Below are positions 1 through 8,437 of a stretch of 64,000 nt of DNA, piece after piece. Made by a program: the position numbers and the translations under genes. Numbering within the stretch: the first letter of the stretch is position 1; each line of letters begins with the position of its first letter. The notes beneath the pieces are model-generated. The model was not told where the DNA came from. It did no database searches and worked only from the letters and a program-made list of their open reading frames with translations. Origin of the DNA: Clostridium sp. (GTDB lineage Bacteria > Bacillota > Clostridia > Lachnospirales > Lachnospiraceae); assembly GCA_018377235.1 (NCBI GenBank), contig JAGZZT010000011.1, positions 8,640 through 72,639 on the forward strand. Direction: 5' to 3'.

Positions 1-1
1 G

Positions 2-1459
2 ACCATGTGTGATCTGCCTACCAATGCCCTGAATAAAATTTTCCTGATGCTTCACCGGGAAATAATCCGCTATGACGGAACTGACAGTCACTATGTGGAG
101 AAATTTAAGTATGCTCTGCTGTCCAAGAAGGAAAAAGCCCGCTTTCCAGACAACGGTGAGTTTGGAGCGGCCTTTACGGAGCGGCAGGTGTACCAGATGA
201 ACAGCAAGAATAAAATTTATTTGATGGAGAGATTGGAAAATTATGGGACAGAGGAGGATAAGGACATTTACAGTCACTGCGATAACGGCGTTTACTCCAT
301 CGAACATATTATGCCTCAGCATCTGACTCCTGTATGGATAAAGGAGCTGGGGCAGGATTATGAAAAGATTCATGAAACATGGCTCCACCGAATCGCTAAC
401 CTTACTCTGACAGCTTATAATTCCAAATACGGAAACAGCAGCTTTTTTGAGAAGAAAACCATGAAACATGGTTTTATAGACAGCGGCATCCGCATGAATA
501 CATATATCGCTTTGAAAGAACGGTGGACTCTGGAAGAGATTGAGGAGAGGAACAGCTATCTTCTGAATAAGGCTTTGGAAATCTGGAAAATTCCGGTTAC
601 AAGCTACAGGCCGGAGGAAAAACAGCTGGATTTCTGCACTCTGGACGATGATGTTTCACTGAGCGGCCGTTTGATTGCCAGGTTCCGCTATAAGAATGCA
701 GAGCAGCCGGTTGCCAGCTGGATTGAGATGTTTGAATGTGTTCTGAAAATTCTTCACACAGACGATAAGTCGGTTCTGATACAGCTGGCCTGCATGGATG
801 ACGGAGGTTCAGAACTGGCTCCTTATGTAAGCACCCGCCCGGATTCACTCAGAGCGGCAATCCAGATGGAGGAAGGTATTTATGTGGAAAAAAATACCAG
901 CACCAGCCTGAAAATTTCTCTTTTGAGGAGGTTTTTCAAGCTCTACCATGCCGATCCGTCAGATTTGATTTTTTATCTGCGGGATGAGGAGGAGACGGCA
1001 AATGAAGAGGCGGAAAACAGGGAAAGACTCCGCCGCAGATACTGGGCCTGCGCGCTGGAGGAGATCAAAAAGGCTCATGGAGAGAGCGGGGCCTTCAGAA
1101 GTGCCAGCCCATCAAAAGGAAACTGGATCGGCAGTTCTTTCGGATTCCATGTCCGTGGCTTTTTTATTTGCTGCGTGGCTAATTATGACTGCGCCCGGGT
1201 AGAACTGTATCTGGGAAGTGAGGAAAAAGAAGAAAATAAAAAAGCTTTTGATCAGCTGAAGCTTCACCAGCAGGAAATAGAGAATACTCTTGGAATACCT
1301 CTTTTCTGGAATCGGGGAGACGATATGAAACTTTCTAAGGTGTTTTGTCAGCTGGACGGAGTCAGTATCGAAAGAGAGGATGACTGGACGCAGATGGCTC
1401 AATTCCACGCAGAGTGGAGCAGAAAATTTTATGATGTGCTGACGCCATATCTGAATTAA
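2..1459 (+). CDS. GmrSD/DUF262-type restriction protein, 3' portion (DUF1524 + DUF4268)
   Basis: This is the C-terminal part of a modification-dependent (type IV-like) restriction protein. The frame is open to the left edge, so the N-terminal DUF262 domain, which in this family binds and hydrolyses nucleotide, is probably outside the window. Counting from the first ATG at 5, a DUF1524 HNH-like nuclease motif (EHIMPQ near residue 100, then HRIANLTLT and an Asn/Lys-rich tail near 130-150) is intact. Residues about 345-480 look like DUF4268, a domain often attached to such proteins. GmrSD-family enzymes cut phage DNA carrying modified bases; that role is inferred from the family. A strong hairpin follows the stop. 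No methylase or other defence gene is visible downstream, so any partner must lie upstream. Confidence 0.8.
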   Translation, partial: TMCDLPTNALNKIFLMLHREIIRYDGTDSHYVEKFKYALLSKKEKARFPDNGEFGAAFTERQVYQMNSKNKIYLMERLENYGTEEDKDIYSHCDNGVYSIEHIMPQHLTPVWIKELGQDYEKIHETWLHRIANLTLTAYNSKYGNSSFFEKKTMKHGFIDSGIRMNTYIALKERWTLEEIEERNSYLLNKALEIWKIPVTSYRPEEKQLDFCTLDDDVSLSGRLIARFRYKNAEQPVASWIEMFECVLKILHTDDKSVLIQLACMDDGGSELAPYVSTRPDSLRAAIQMEEGIYVEKNTSTSLKISLLRRFFKLYHADPSDLIFYLRDEEETANEEAENRERLRRRYWACALEEIKKAHGESGAFRSASPSKGNWIGSSFGFHVRGFFICCVANYDCARVELYLGSEEKEENKKAFDQLKLHQQEIENTLGIPLFWNRGDDMKLSKVFCQLDGVSIEREDDWTQMAQFHAEWSRKFYDVLTPYLN

Positions 1460-1475
1460 TGTTTGAAAGTAAATA

Positions 1476-1511
1476 TCAGCGCATGGGGGCATACAGCCCC
1501 TTATGCGCTGA
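1476..1511. terminator. Hairpin terminator between convergent genes
   Basis: Arms TCAGCGCAT (1476-1484) and ATGCGCTGA (1503-1511) enclose a GGGGC/GCCCC inner stem with a five-base loop. It sits between the restriction gene stop and the stop of the convergent desulfidase-like gene, so it probably ends both transcripts. The T-run is weak on the plus side. Confidence 0.7.
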
Positions 1512-1513
1512 CG

Positions 1514-2800
1514 CTATTTTCCAAGCATAATGTTTAAAATTTCCACATCTGTGGTTCTCATGCCCTCCCGCCCCATGCGTCCGATGCTTTCGATGGTTTT
1601 TTCCACATTTTCCATTACAAGGCCTTCTCCTGGCTGGAAGCAGAGACCACGGCGGCTCAGATGAAGAGCTGTAACAGCACAGTCTACTGCAGAGGCAATT
1701 TTGACTGCGCAGGAGGGTTTAGCTCCATCGCAGACCATACCTCCGATGGAAGCGATGGTATTTGTAATTACCATGGAAATTTCAGAATATCCGGCACCCA
1801 GCATCCAGGCAATGGCGGCTCCTGCTCCGCAGGCGGCGCTGACTGCTCCGCAGTAGGCAGAAAGGCTTCCAATGTACTTTTTCTGATGCAGGGCAATGAG
1901 ATTGCTCATAGCCAGGGCGCGGATCAGCCGCTCCTCTGAAATATGATATTCTTTCGCATATTCGATTACAGGAAGGGATACGGTCATTCCCTGATTGCCG
2001 CTTCCAGAATTGATTACTACAGGCAGAGGACAGCCGCTCATTCTGGCGTCAGAGCCAGCGGCAGCAGCAGCTTTAGCCCTGACAGATACATGCTCAGAAC
2101 CGAATGCGTCTAACAGAGTCCGCCCCGTCTGGACGCCCCAGGGGTTTCGAAGTCCCTCCTGAGAAATAGCCGTATTGCAGGCGATTTGTCTGGATATCAC
2201 CGGGCGGATATCTTCCAGATTCACAGAGGAAGCATATTCTAAAATGTCCTTCACATTGAGAAGGGATTTGTCAGGAAAAACAGAGGCTTGGCCTGTACAG
2301 CCAGATTCCATCTGCGAGGCATCGAACAGGATAGCTCCGTTTTTCGTGATTTTTGTGATATTGCTGTGAAAATTCCGGATTTCCACCTGAGCCGTTTCAG
2401 ATCCTGCTCTGGCGGTAATAATGAGATAAAGATTTTCCACACCTTCTATCAGTTCACATTGGCAGAAGCCTGAGGCTGTCAGCCGTTTCGTCTCTTCTAT
2501 CTGAGCGGGTGTAATATCTTCCAGAACAGCCAGAACCTTTTCCGGATTTCCTCCCACAATGCCCAGAACAGCAGCTGTGTCAATGCCTTTCATGCCGCCG
2601 GAATTGGGTACAGTAACGCCTTTTACATTTTTAATAATATTTCCGCTGCAGGCAATAGAGCAGCTTTCAGGCATAACGCCCAGCACTTCCCGTACCTTTG
2701 CGCCGGCATAAGCGATGGCGATAGGCTCTGTGCAGCCAAGAGCTGTGATAAGCTCAGTATTTAAAATGGCAGTGTAGTGTTCGTATATAGAGTGATTCAT
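1514..2800 (-). CDS. L-cysteine desulfidase / serine dehydratase alpha-like protein (UPF0597, CyuA/YhaM family)
   Basis: At 428 residues this is the full length expected for the UPF0597 family. Characterised members use a 4Fe-4S cluster to break L-cysteine into pyruvate, ammonia and sulfide, and the fold is shared with the alpha part of L-serine dehydratase. The conserved ALGCTEP motif (Cys23) is present, as are the later cysteines in SAYCGAVSAAC and GMVCDGAKPSC that should complete the cluster site. Gly-rich stretches such as NSGSGNQG also match the family. It is transcribed away from the LysR gene next to it, a common regulator-target arrangement. Cysteine versus serine as the true substrate cannot be decided from sequence alone. 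Confidence 0.85.
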   Translation of the reverse strand: MNHSIYEHYTAILNTELITALGCTEPIAIAYAGAKVREVLGVMPESCSIACSGNIIKNVKGVTVPNSGGMKGIDTAAVLGIVGGNPEKVLAVLEDITPAQIEETKRLTASGFCQCELIEGVENLYLIITARAGSETAQVEIRNFHSNITKITKNGAILFDASQMESGCTGQASVFPDKSLLNVKDILEYASSVNLEDIRPVISRQIACNTAISQEGLRNPWGVQTGRTLLDAFGSEHVSVRAKAAAAAGSDARMSGCPLPVVINSGSGNQGMTVSLPVIEYAKEYHISEERLIRALAMSNLIALHQKKYIGSLSAYCGAVSAACGAGAAIAWMLGAGYSEISMVITNTIASIGGMVCDGAKPSCAVKIASAVDCAVTALHLSRRGLCFQPGEGLVMENVEKTIESIGRMGREGMRTTDVEILNIMLGK

Positions 2801-2901
2801 GGTTATGATGGTTCCCTTTCTTAAGTGTATGCAGCCGCATCAGCGGCAGACGGAGGTGTTCCCTGTCTGACAGGATATCCGTTAAAGGATAATGTTTCGC
2901 C

Positions 2902-2930
2902 TTGTAATTTCTCTGCCTCAGCCGTATAAT
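2902..2930 (+). promoter_or_regulatory. Sigma-A promoter for the LysR gene
   Basis: TTGTAA (2902-2907), 17-base spacer, TATAAT (2925-2930). The ribosome binding site GGAGGG follows at 2948-2953, seven bases before the ATG. Confidence 0.75.
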
Positions 2931-2960
2931 CAGGACAGACAGAAGACGGAGGGCTGAAGC

Positions 2961-3899
2961 ATGAATTTTTTGAATTTGAAATATTTTATTGTGGCGGCAG
3001 AGGAGATGAACTTTACACGGGCAGCTAAACGCCTGTATATTTCCCAGCAGTCTCTTAGCAATCACATTGCCAAGCTGGAGGACTATTTTGGCGTGCAGCT
3101 GTTTGACCGGAACACTCCTCTTACGCTTACTGTAGCGGGACAAAGGCTCTTAAAAAATGCTCAGACCATTATGGATGTCAAGAAACAGACGGAGCTGGAA
3201 CTTCAGGATATCCGCGATTTCAGAAGCGCAGAACTGACTATCGGCATTCCCAGCGCCAGAGGATCTGTCATGCTGCCGCCTCTGATTCAGAAGTTCCATC
3301 GTGAATTCCCTCAGGTTCAGCTCCACCTGCTGGAGGGAACGTCCCTGGAGATTACAGAGGCGCTGTATAAGGGGAAGGTGGATATTACGATTGGCTTTGA
3401 GCCAGATGATTTAGGTAATATACACACAGAAGTCCTCCAGGAGGAACACACCATGATTCTGGTTCCTGCTGTGGTGCTGGAACAGTTTTTCGACAGTTCA
3501 GAGAGAAATAGGCTGGAAACTAAAAATACACTCCCAATCCGAGTTTTTAAAGACTGCCCTTTTATTAAAATGAAGCACGAAAACTGGATAGGGGCAGTTT
3601 TTGAAAAAAGCTGTCAGGATGGAGGATTCAATCCTCATGTAGTCCTGGAAACTGCCAATATTATGACTATGATTTCTTTGTGCATTTCTGGATTGGGAAT
3701 CATTGTAGTTCCCAGAGTATTTTTGAGTGAGAACAGTCCTATGTATGCCAGAATAAGGGAAGAAGGAGCCAGAATGTTTATTCTGGATTACCCTCTTGCC
3801 CATAAATATATTACAATTAATTATTTGAAAAATAAGTATCAGACGAAGGCTGCCCGAGAATTTATTTCCATGACCAAGCAGGTGCTGGGAGGAAATTAA
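2961..3899 (+). CDS. LysR-family transcriptional regulator
   Basis: A 312-residue LysR protein. The N-terminal winged helix-turn-helix is clear (MNFTRAAKRLYISQQSLSNH, ending in QLFDR near residue 52), followed by a periplasmic-binding-like effector domain from about residue 90. It is divergent from the cysteine desulfidase-like gene, which makes that gene the most likely target. The regulated ligand is unknown. The stop codon overlaps the stop of the convergent URO-D gene by four bases (a shared TTAA), so neither transcript has a separate intergenic terminator. Confidence 0.9.
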   Translation: MNFLNLKYFIVAAEEMNFTRAAKRLYISQQSLSNHIAKLEDYFGVQLFDRNTPLTLTVAGQRLLKNAQTIMDVKKQTELELQDIRDFRSAELTIGIPSARGSVMLPPLIQKFHREFPQVQLHLLEGTSLEITEALYKGKVDITIGFEPDDLGNIHTEVLQEEHTMILVPAVVLEQFFDSSERNRLETKNTLPIRVFKDCPFIKMKHENWIGAVFEKSCQDGGFNPHVVLETANIMTMISLCISGLGIIVVPRVFLSENSPMYARIREEGARMFILDYPLAHKYITINYLKNKYQTKAAREFISMTKQVLGGN

Positions 3900-4897
3900 A
3901 GCTGCATCCTAGATTCCACAAAATCTTTCATCCTTTTTACGTATTCAAGCATTTCATTATCCAGAGGATAACGGATCACACAGCCGGGAGTCAGGATTTG
4001 GTGACGGCCTTTTAATTGCTTAAAACTTTCAAAGATCTGGTGCTGGATAGCATTTTTGTTGTGATTTGTAATATCCATTCTTTGAATGCCGCCCATCAGA
4101 CACTTCCCAGTGAGCAAAAAGGCTTCTTCCAGATTGGGCAGAGTCTCCCAAGCGTGCCAGTTGAAAACAGATACTGGATAATCTCTTAAAAGTTCAAACA
4201 TAATATTATTTCCATGGGCATGGAGCGTGTTAAACCAACCGTTTTCAGCAGCTTTCAGTACTTGCAAATCATAGGGCTTTCCATATTCGGCATACTCTTC
4301 TGCTGTCATAGAATCGTAGGAACTCATTTGGGATGCAAAGAAAACGCCGTCAGCTCCCAGTCGTATCGCTTCTTCGGCTACCGCCATAGTAGTTTCAGTG
4401 ATTACTTCAAGCGCTTTTTTAACCTTTTCACCATGTCCGTTTCTGATATGAGACAGCATTTTTTTTCCGGACAGCTTATCTGCTGTGGTAGCCGGGCTGA
4501 AGACAGTGAAAAGGACAGGCACGTATTCTGATTTTACTTTGTCGAGAAGGAGTTTTAAAGAAGTAAGTTCTCGATGCAGGCTGCCTTTATTGATGGGGCA
4601 TACATTTAGTGAAAGCCAATCCTCCGGCTCGTGTACCGGCGTTTTGATAACTTTGGCAACGCCTCCTTCCTTTACTTCAGAGTAATCAATTTCACAGCCA
4701 AAATCTTCGATTGCATACATGCCATTATTCATAGTTTTGATAAAATCAACATCATAGGTTTTGTAAAACTCATAAGTTTTTTCTGCAAGAAGAATTGGAT
4801 CCAGATCGATGCCAGGCATATGTGTCCAGAGTGAGTAAGGAAGCCTGTCCGGCGCCTGACCTGATACGGCAGCTTTAATACGTTCTTTTTTTGTCAT
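3896..4897 (-). CDS. Uroporphyrinogen decarboxylase-superfamily protein (methyltransferase-like)
   Basis: A 333-residue URO-D superfamily TIM-barrel protein. The start at 4897 (MTKKERIKAAVSGQ) is chosen because AGGGAGG lies just upstream; the longer frame to 4984 would run through a palindromic operator. Besides true HemE, the superfamily holds corrinoid-linked methyltransferases such as MtaA. These carry a zinc site HxC...C; here the matching region reads LHAHG and later TPGCVIRY, so one cysteine appears replaced by histidine. No heme genes and no corrinoid protein are nearby. It is divergent from a tripartite tricarboxylate transporter, so it may process the imported compound. The assignment to HemE itself is unlikely. 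Confidence 0.8.
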   Translation of the reverse strand: MTKKERIKAAVSGQAPDRLPYSLWTHMPGIDLDPILLAEKTYEFYKTYDVDFIKTMNNGMYAIEDFGCEIDYSEVKEGGVAKVIKTPVHEPEDWLSLNVCPINKGSLHRELTSLKLLLDKVKSEYVPVLFTVFSPATTADKLSGKKMLSHIRNGHGEKVKKALEVITETTMAVAEEAIRLGADGVFFASQMSSYDSMTAEEYAEYGKPYDLQVLKAAENGWFNTLHAHGNNIMFELLRDYPVSVFNWHAWETLPNLEEAFLLTGKCLMGGIQRMDITNHNKNAIQHQIFESFKQLKGRHQILTPGCVIRYPLDNEMLEYVKRMKDFVESRMQL

Positions 4898-4968
4898 TTC
4901 GTAGAACCTCCCTTTTTCTGAAAATTTCTTAATTAGCCCTTTCATTTGTGATAAGTATAGAGATGGAA

Positions 4969-4984
4969 TTGGACAAATGTCCAA
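4969..4984. promoter_or_regulatory. Palindromic candidate operator in the divergent URO-D/tctC region
   Basis: TTGGACA-AA-TGTCCAA, two 7-base arms with a 2-base centre. On the minus strand TTGGAC (4984-4979) is followed 19 bases later by TATACT, so the palindrome covers a possible -35 for the URO-D gene. The same 8-mer TTGGACAA recurs at 5167-5174. The rest of the intergenic region, 4985-5160, is AT-rich with no credible gene. Confidence 0.5.
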
Positions 4985-5162
4985 CAGGTTTTTGAATTAA
5001 ATCAACAGCTGAAAGACTGTGAATAAGGCAAAAAAGAGAAAAAAATATTAAAACAGCAAAAAATAATACAAAAAACAGCTGATTTTTTTTGTGATTAAAT
5101 TATATTTTTTGATGAGGAATATCACATGTAACAGCCATTTGATTGTCGATATTAACAGAATA

Positions 5163-5196
5163 ATTGTTGGACAATAGTGTGTATGTTGTCTATATT
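5163..5196 (+). promoter_or_regulatory. tctC promoter with overlapping candidate operator
   Basis: TTGGAC (5167-5172), 18-base spacer, TATATT (5191-5196). The -35 lies inside an inverted repeat ATTGT-TGG-ACAAT (5163-5175) that shares TTGGACAA with the palindrome at 4969. A repressor bound here would block RNA polymerase. The identity of that regulator is unknown. Confidence 0.55.
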
Positions 5197-5284
5197 TTAT
5201 TGTAAAGAAAGGCAATATTTTAACAGTTTGCGCGGAAACACAAAATAAGGTCTTAGGGGAATATAAAAAGGAGGAGTAATACTT

Positions 5285-6298
5285 ATGAAGAGACATTTAG
5301 TATGGTTTATGGCCTGTACAGCAGCGATTACCATGACAGCCTGTAGCAGTTCGCAGGAAAAGACTTCAGAGGAAACAAAGGGTGCGGCAAAAGAATGGGA
5401 GTCTCCAGAAGACTTTCCAAATGGAAACATTACCCTGGTTTGTCCATTCTCCGCAGGGGGAGGAACAGATATAGGAGCCAGAAATATGGCTACAGCCCTT
5501 ACAAAGGAGCTGGGAGTTAATGTGGTGGTAGAAAACCAGACTGGTTCAGGCGGATGGGTAGCCTGGACTGATTTGATTAATGGAGATTATAGCGACGGCT
5601 ATACAGTGGGATTGATTAATCAGAATTATGCGGTAGGTGAATTAGATCCTGTTAATACAAGAGAGTATAACCTGGATGATGTGCAGCTTCTGGCAAACCA
5701 GGCCATTGACTATAATGTTATGGCTATCCGGGCAGACGAGACGCGCTTTACAGATTTAAAGGGATTTATTGAGTATGCAAAAGCAAATCCCATCTTAATT
5801 TCTGCTCAGGCAATAGGAATCACAGATGGAGATGCTACAACAGCAGAGTGGTTTAATAAGACATTTGGCACTCAAATTTCAGTAGTGCCTGTAGACGGAG
5901 CTTCTGACAGCCGGGCAATGTTCCTGTCTGGTGATACAGATGTGTTCTTTGGTTCTATTTCAGATGTGCTCAATTCTTACAAAACAGGAGAAATGAAGGT
6001 AGTTTGTATTTTTGCAGATGAAAGAAGTGATTTTATGACGGATGTTCCTACTGTTTTGGAAGAAACAGGAAAGGAGTATGAAGCATTTGCAGTAAGAGGG
6101 TATTTTTATCCTGTAAATGTAAATCCGGAGATTGCGAAAATCATGACTGATGCAATGGCTAAGGTTATGACATCCGAAGAGTATATCAGCAATATGGAAA
6201 GTTTAGGACTTCAGCTGGACAACACTTCAGGTGAGGAATTTAAAGAGCTTCTCGAGAGCCAGGTAGAGACAAGAAAAGAGATATGGGGAGTGGAGTAA
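5285..6298 (+). CDS. tctC: Tripartite tricarboxylate transporter substrate-binding lipoprotein (TctC/Bug family)
   Basis: A 337-residue secreted solute receptor. The N-terminus has a lipoprotein signal peptide ending in TMTAC with the lipid-accepting Cys20, so in a Gram-positive cell it is tethered outside the membrane. The Bug-family fold is shown by CPFSAGGGTD near residue 56 and VVENQTGSGGW near residue 80, which in the family contact a carboxylate ligand. AGGAGG lies ahead of the ATG. It starts a three-gene tctC-tctB-tctA operon with 15-24 base gaps. The ligand cannot be read from sequence; TctC receptors bind various carboxylates, not only citrate. Confidence 0.88.
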   Translation: MKRHLVWFMACTAAITMTACSSSQEKTSEETKGAAKEWESPEDFPNGNITLVCPFSAGGGTDIGARNMATALTKELGVNVVVENQTGSGGWVAWTDLINGDYSDGYTVGLINQNYAVGELDPVNTREYNLDDVQLLANQAIDYNVMAIRADETRFTDLKGFIEYAKANPILISAQAIGITDGDATTAEWFNKTFGTQISVVPVDGASDSRAMFLSGDTDVFFGSISDVLNSYKTGEMKVVCIFADERSDFMTDVPTVLEETGKEYEAFAVRGYFYPVNVNPEIAKIMTDAMAKVMTSEEYISNMESLGLQLDNTSGEEFKELLESQVETRKEIWGVE

Positions 6299-6322
6299 AG
6301 CAACAGAAAGAGGGGGAAGCGT

Positions 6323-6790
6323 ATGACGAACCGGTTTCATAGAGACGTATGGCTGGGAACAGTGCTGATGGTGTTCTGCGTATTTGTACTGATTCAGGCA
6401 GTGCAGATTCCAGGAGAAGCTGCCTATCTTCCAACAACGCTTGCAATTTTGATGGGCATGTGTTCCTTGTTTATTATTTTGAAAGGGCTACGCCTGACTA
6501 GGGAGCAAAAAGGAGAGTATCAATATTCTATGACAATTATAGGCAGTAAATACGCATTTTTGTTCATGTTTTTTATACTGCTGTATTTTCTGGGATTTCA
6601 GTATATCACTTACTGGATCGCCACTCCTGTATTTATGATATTTGCTCAAAAATTCTTGAAGCTGAAATCAATGAAAGTCAATCTGATTATTACTGGTATT
6701 TATACCGTTTTATGCTACGGGGTATTTGTACTGCTTCTGCAGCTTCCGATTTATAAAGTTGGAATCCTGGGCGAGTTGTTCCGTTTTTAA
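6323..6790 (+). CDS. tctB: Tripartite tricarboxylate transporter small membrane subunit TctB
   Basis: A 155-residue protein with four predicted membrane segments: two near residues 10-55 and two in the second half, around 75-105 and 115-150. This is the usual size and topology of TctB. It is identified mainly by its place between tctC and tctA, since TctB proteins diverge strongly. AGGGGGAA precedes the ATG. The subunit is needed for transport but its precise role in the family is unclear. Confidence 0.82.
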   Translation: MTNRFHRDVWLGTVLMVFCVFVLIQAVQIPGEAAYLPTTLAILMGMCSLFIILKGLRLTREQKGEYQYSMTIIGSKYAFLFMFFILLYFLGFQYITYWIATPVFMIFAQKFLKLKSMKVNLIITGIYTVLCYGVFVLLLQLPIYKVGILGELFRF

Positions 6791-6805
6791 AAAGGGGGGA
6801 AACTA

Positions 6806-8323
6806 ATGTTAGAATATTTATCTCAGGCTGTTGTATCCCTGATGTCATTTGAGGTTTTGATTGCCCTTATGATAGGTGTTGTAGGCGGAATGATCATAGG
6901 AGTTATTCCAGGACTTGGTCCTTCGGTAGGAATTGCTCTTCTGCTTCCGGTATCTTTTTCCATGGATCCGACAGCGGCCCTTGTGATGATGACCGCTATG
7001 TATACTACGGGAGTATATGGCGGTTCTATTACGGCAGTTCTTTGCCATACGCCAGGAACAGCGGCTTCTGCTGCCACGACTATGGACGGATATGAGATGA
7101 CAAAAAAGGGCCGAGGAATGGAAGCGATATCGATTGTAACAGTCGCTTCTGTACTGGGAGGTATAGTAGGGGCTGTCTGCCTGATTCTGTTCGCACCGGC
7201 TTTAGGTAAAATCAGTCAGTTATTTTCCTGCTTAGAATATTTCCTGATTGCCTGCTTTGGCATACTGGTAGTAGCGGGATTGACAGGAGAAAATCAGGCA
7301 AAGGGAATTTTTGCAGCTTTACTGGGACTTCTTTTAGGCTGTGTAGGAATGGACTCTATTACAGGAGTATCAAGATTTACTTTTGGACAGCTTTGGTTGG
7401 AGGACGGACTTGATTCAACTCCTATTCTGATTGGCTTATTTTCTATTTCACAGATTTTGATTCTGGTTGAAAGATTGATGAAAGGCAATGGAGCTACGAT
7501 TGTAGATGATCCAGCTGCTGGTCTGAAGGGAAAGAGATGGAAAAAAGGAAATACAAAAATGCTTATGCCTACCATGCTTAGAAGCTCTGCAATAGGCGCT
7601 TTTGTAGGATTTATACCGGCAGCAGGAGCCTCCATTGCGGCCTGGTTAAGCTATGGTGTAGCTAAGAGATCATCTAAGAAACCAGAAGAATTCGGGAAGG
7701 GTTCTGAAATAGGAATAGCAGCTTCAGAGGCGGCTAATAACGCAGCCTGCGGAGGAGCCATGATTCCTCTGTTCACCCTTGGAATTCCAGGAAGCCCGGT
7801 AACAGCGATTTTATACGGAGCGCTTCTGATGCATGGATTACAGCCGGGAAGCACACTGTTTACAGGTTCTCAGGCTCCTTTGACCTATGCCATCTTTTTA
7901 GGATTTCTTATTTCTAATATTTTAATGGGAATCATTGGTGTTGCTATGGCTAAACAGATGGCGCGGATTTGCCTGGTTCCAAACTCTGTGCTGGTTCCGA
8001 TTATCGTAGCTCTTGCGTGCATTGGTACATATGCTTTGAACAATGACATGTATGAAGTTGTCATTATGCTGGTGTTTGGTGTAATTGGTTATTTTATGAA
8101 AATTTACGGTTTTGAACCAGCTCCTCTTGTGTTAGGTGTTGTATTAGCGGACATTATGGAAGCAAACTTTAGAAGAAGTCTGATTTTAGCAGAACCGAAG
8201 GGTGGAATTATTCCATACTTTTTCAGCAGACCGATTTCCATTATCATTATGGTGGTTATTCTGCTTTTTGCACTGATTCCTGTATATAGGAAGATGGCAG
8301 CCAGAAAGCAGAGAGCAAAATAG
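6806..8323 (+). CDS. tctA: Tripartite tricarboxylate transporter large membrane subunit TctA
   Basis: A 505-residue, roughly 11-12 segment membrane protein. The family signature IPGLGPSVGIALLLP near residue 34 and the glycine-rich YTTGVYGGSITAVL stretch near residue 70 are clear, and the internal repeat is seen again at GAFVGFIPAAGAS near residue 265. TctA forms the ion-driven translocation pathway that receives substrate from TctC. A GGGGGG-type ribosome binding site precedes the ATG. It ends the operon; a hairpin at 8396 may terminate it. Confidence 0.92.
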   Translation: MLEYLSQAVVSLMSFEVLIALMIGVVGGMIIGVIPGLGPSVGIALLLPVSFSMDPTAALVMMTAMYTTGVYGGSITAVLCHTPGTAASAATTMDGYEMTKKGRGMEAISIVTVASVLGGIVGAVCLILFAPALGKISQLFSCLEYFLIACFGILVVAGLTGENQAKGIFAALLGLLLGCVGMDSITGVSRFTFGQLWLEDGLDSTPILIGLFSISQILILVERLMKGNGATIVDDPAAGLKGKRWKKGNTKMLMPTMLRSSAIGAFVGFIPAAGASIAAWLSYGVAKRSSKKPEEFGKGSEIGIAASEAANNAACGGAMIPLFTLGIPGSPVTAILYGALLMHGLQPGSTLFTGSQAPLTYAIFLGFLISNILMGIIGVAMAKQMARICLVPNSVLVPIIVALACIGTYALNNDMYEVVIMLVFGVIGYFMKIYGFEPAPLVLGVVLADIMEANFRRSLILAEPKGGIIPYFFSRPISIIIMVVILLFALIPVYRKMAARKQRAK

Positions 8324-8395
8324 TCTTCCCCTTTACCCCACGCTTGACAGACAGTTATCTTTGAGAGAGAATTAAATTGCATAACCAAAAGCAGC

Positions 8396-8433
8396 AAATC
8401 TCCGCAGACGGTTTGACCGTGCTGCGGAGATTT
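8396..8433. promoter_or_regulatory. Long hairpin between tctA and the next gene, overlapping its ribosome binding site
   Basis: Arms AAATCTCCGCAG (8396-8407) and CTGCGGAGATTT (8422-8433) pair perfectly, and an inner ACGGT/ACCGT stem extends them. There is no long T-run after it, so it is a poor intrinsic terminator. The right arm contains GGAG, placed eight bases before the ATG at 8438, so folding could hide that ribosome binding site. Confidence 0.55.
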
Positions 8434-8437
8434 GACT

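Noticed and set aside
1112..1492. 126-residue minus-strand frame at the end of the restriction gene
   Set aside because: It includes one arm of the terminator hairpin and is antisense to DUF4268 sequence with clear domain features.
4898..4984. N-terminal extension of the URO-D protein
   Set aside because: It would translate the palindromic operator; AGGGAGG right before 4897 marks the true start.
5048..5296. Open frame on the minus strand in the AT-rich gap before tctC
   Set aside because: It runs through the tctC promoter and ribosome binding site, is Phe/Leu/Ser-rich as expected for translated AT-rich DNA, and has no family signal.
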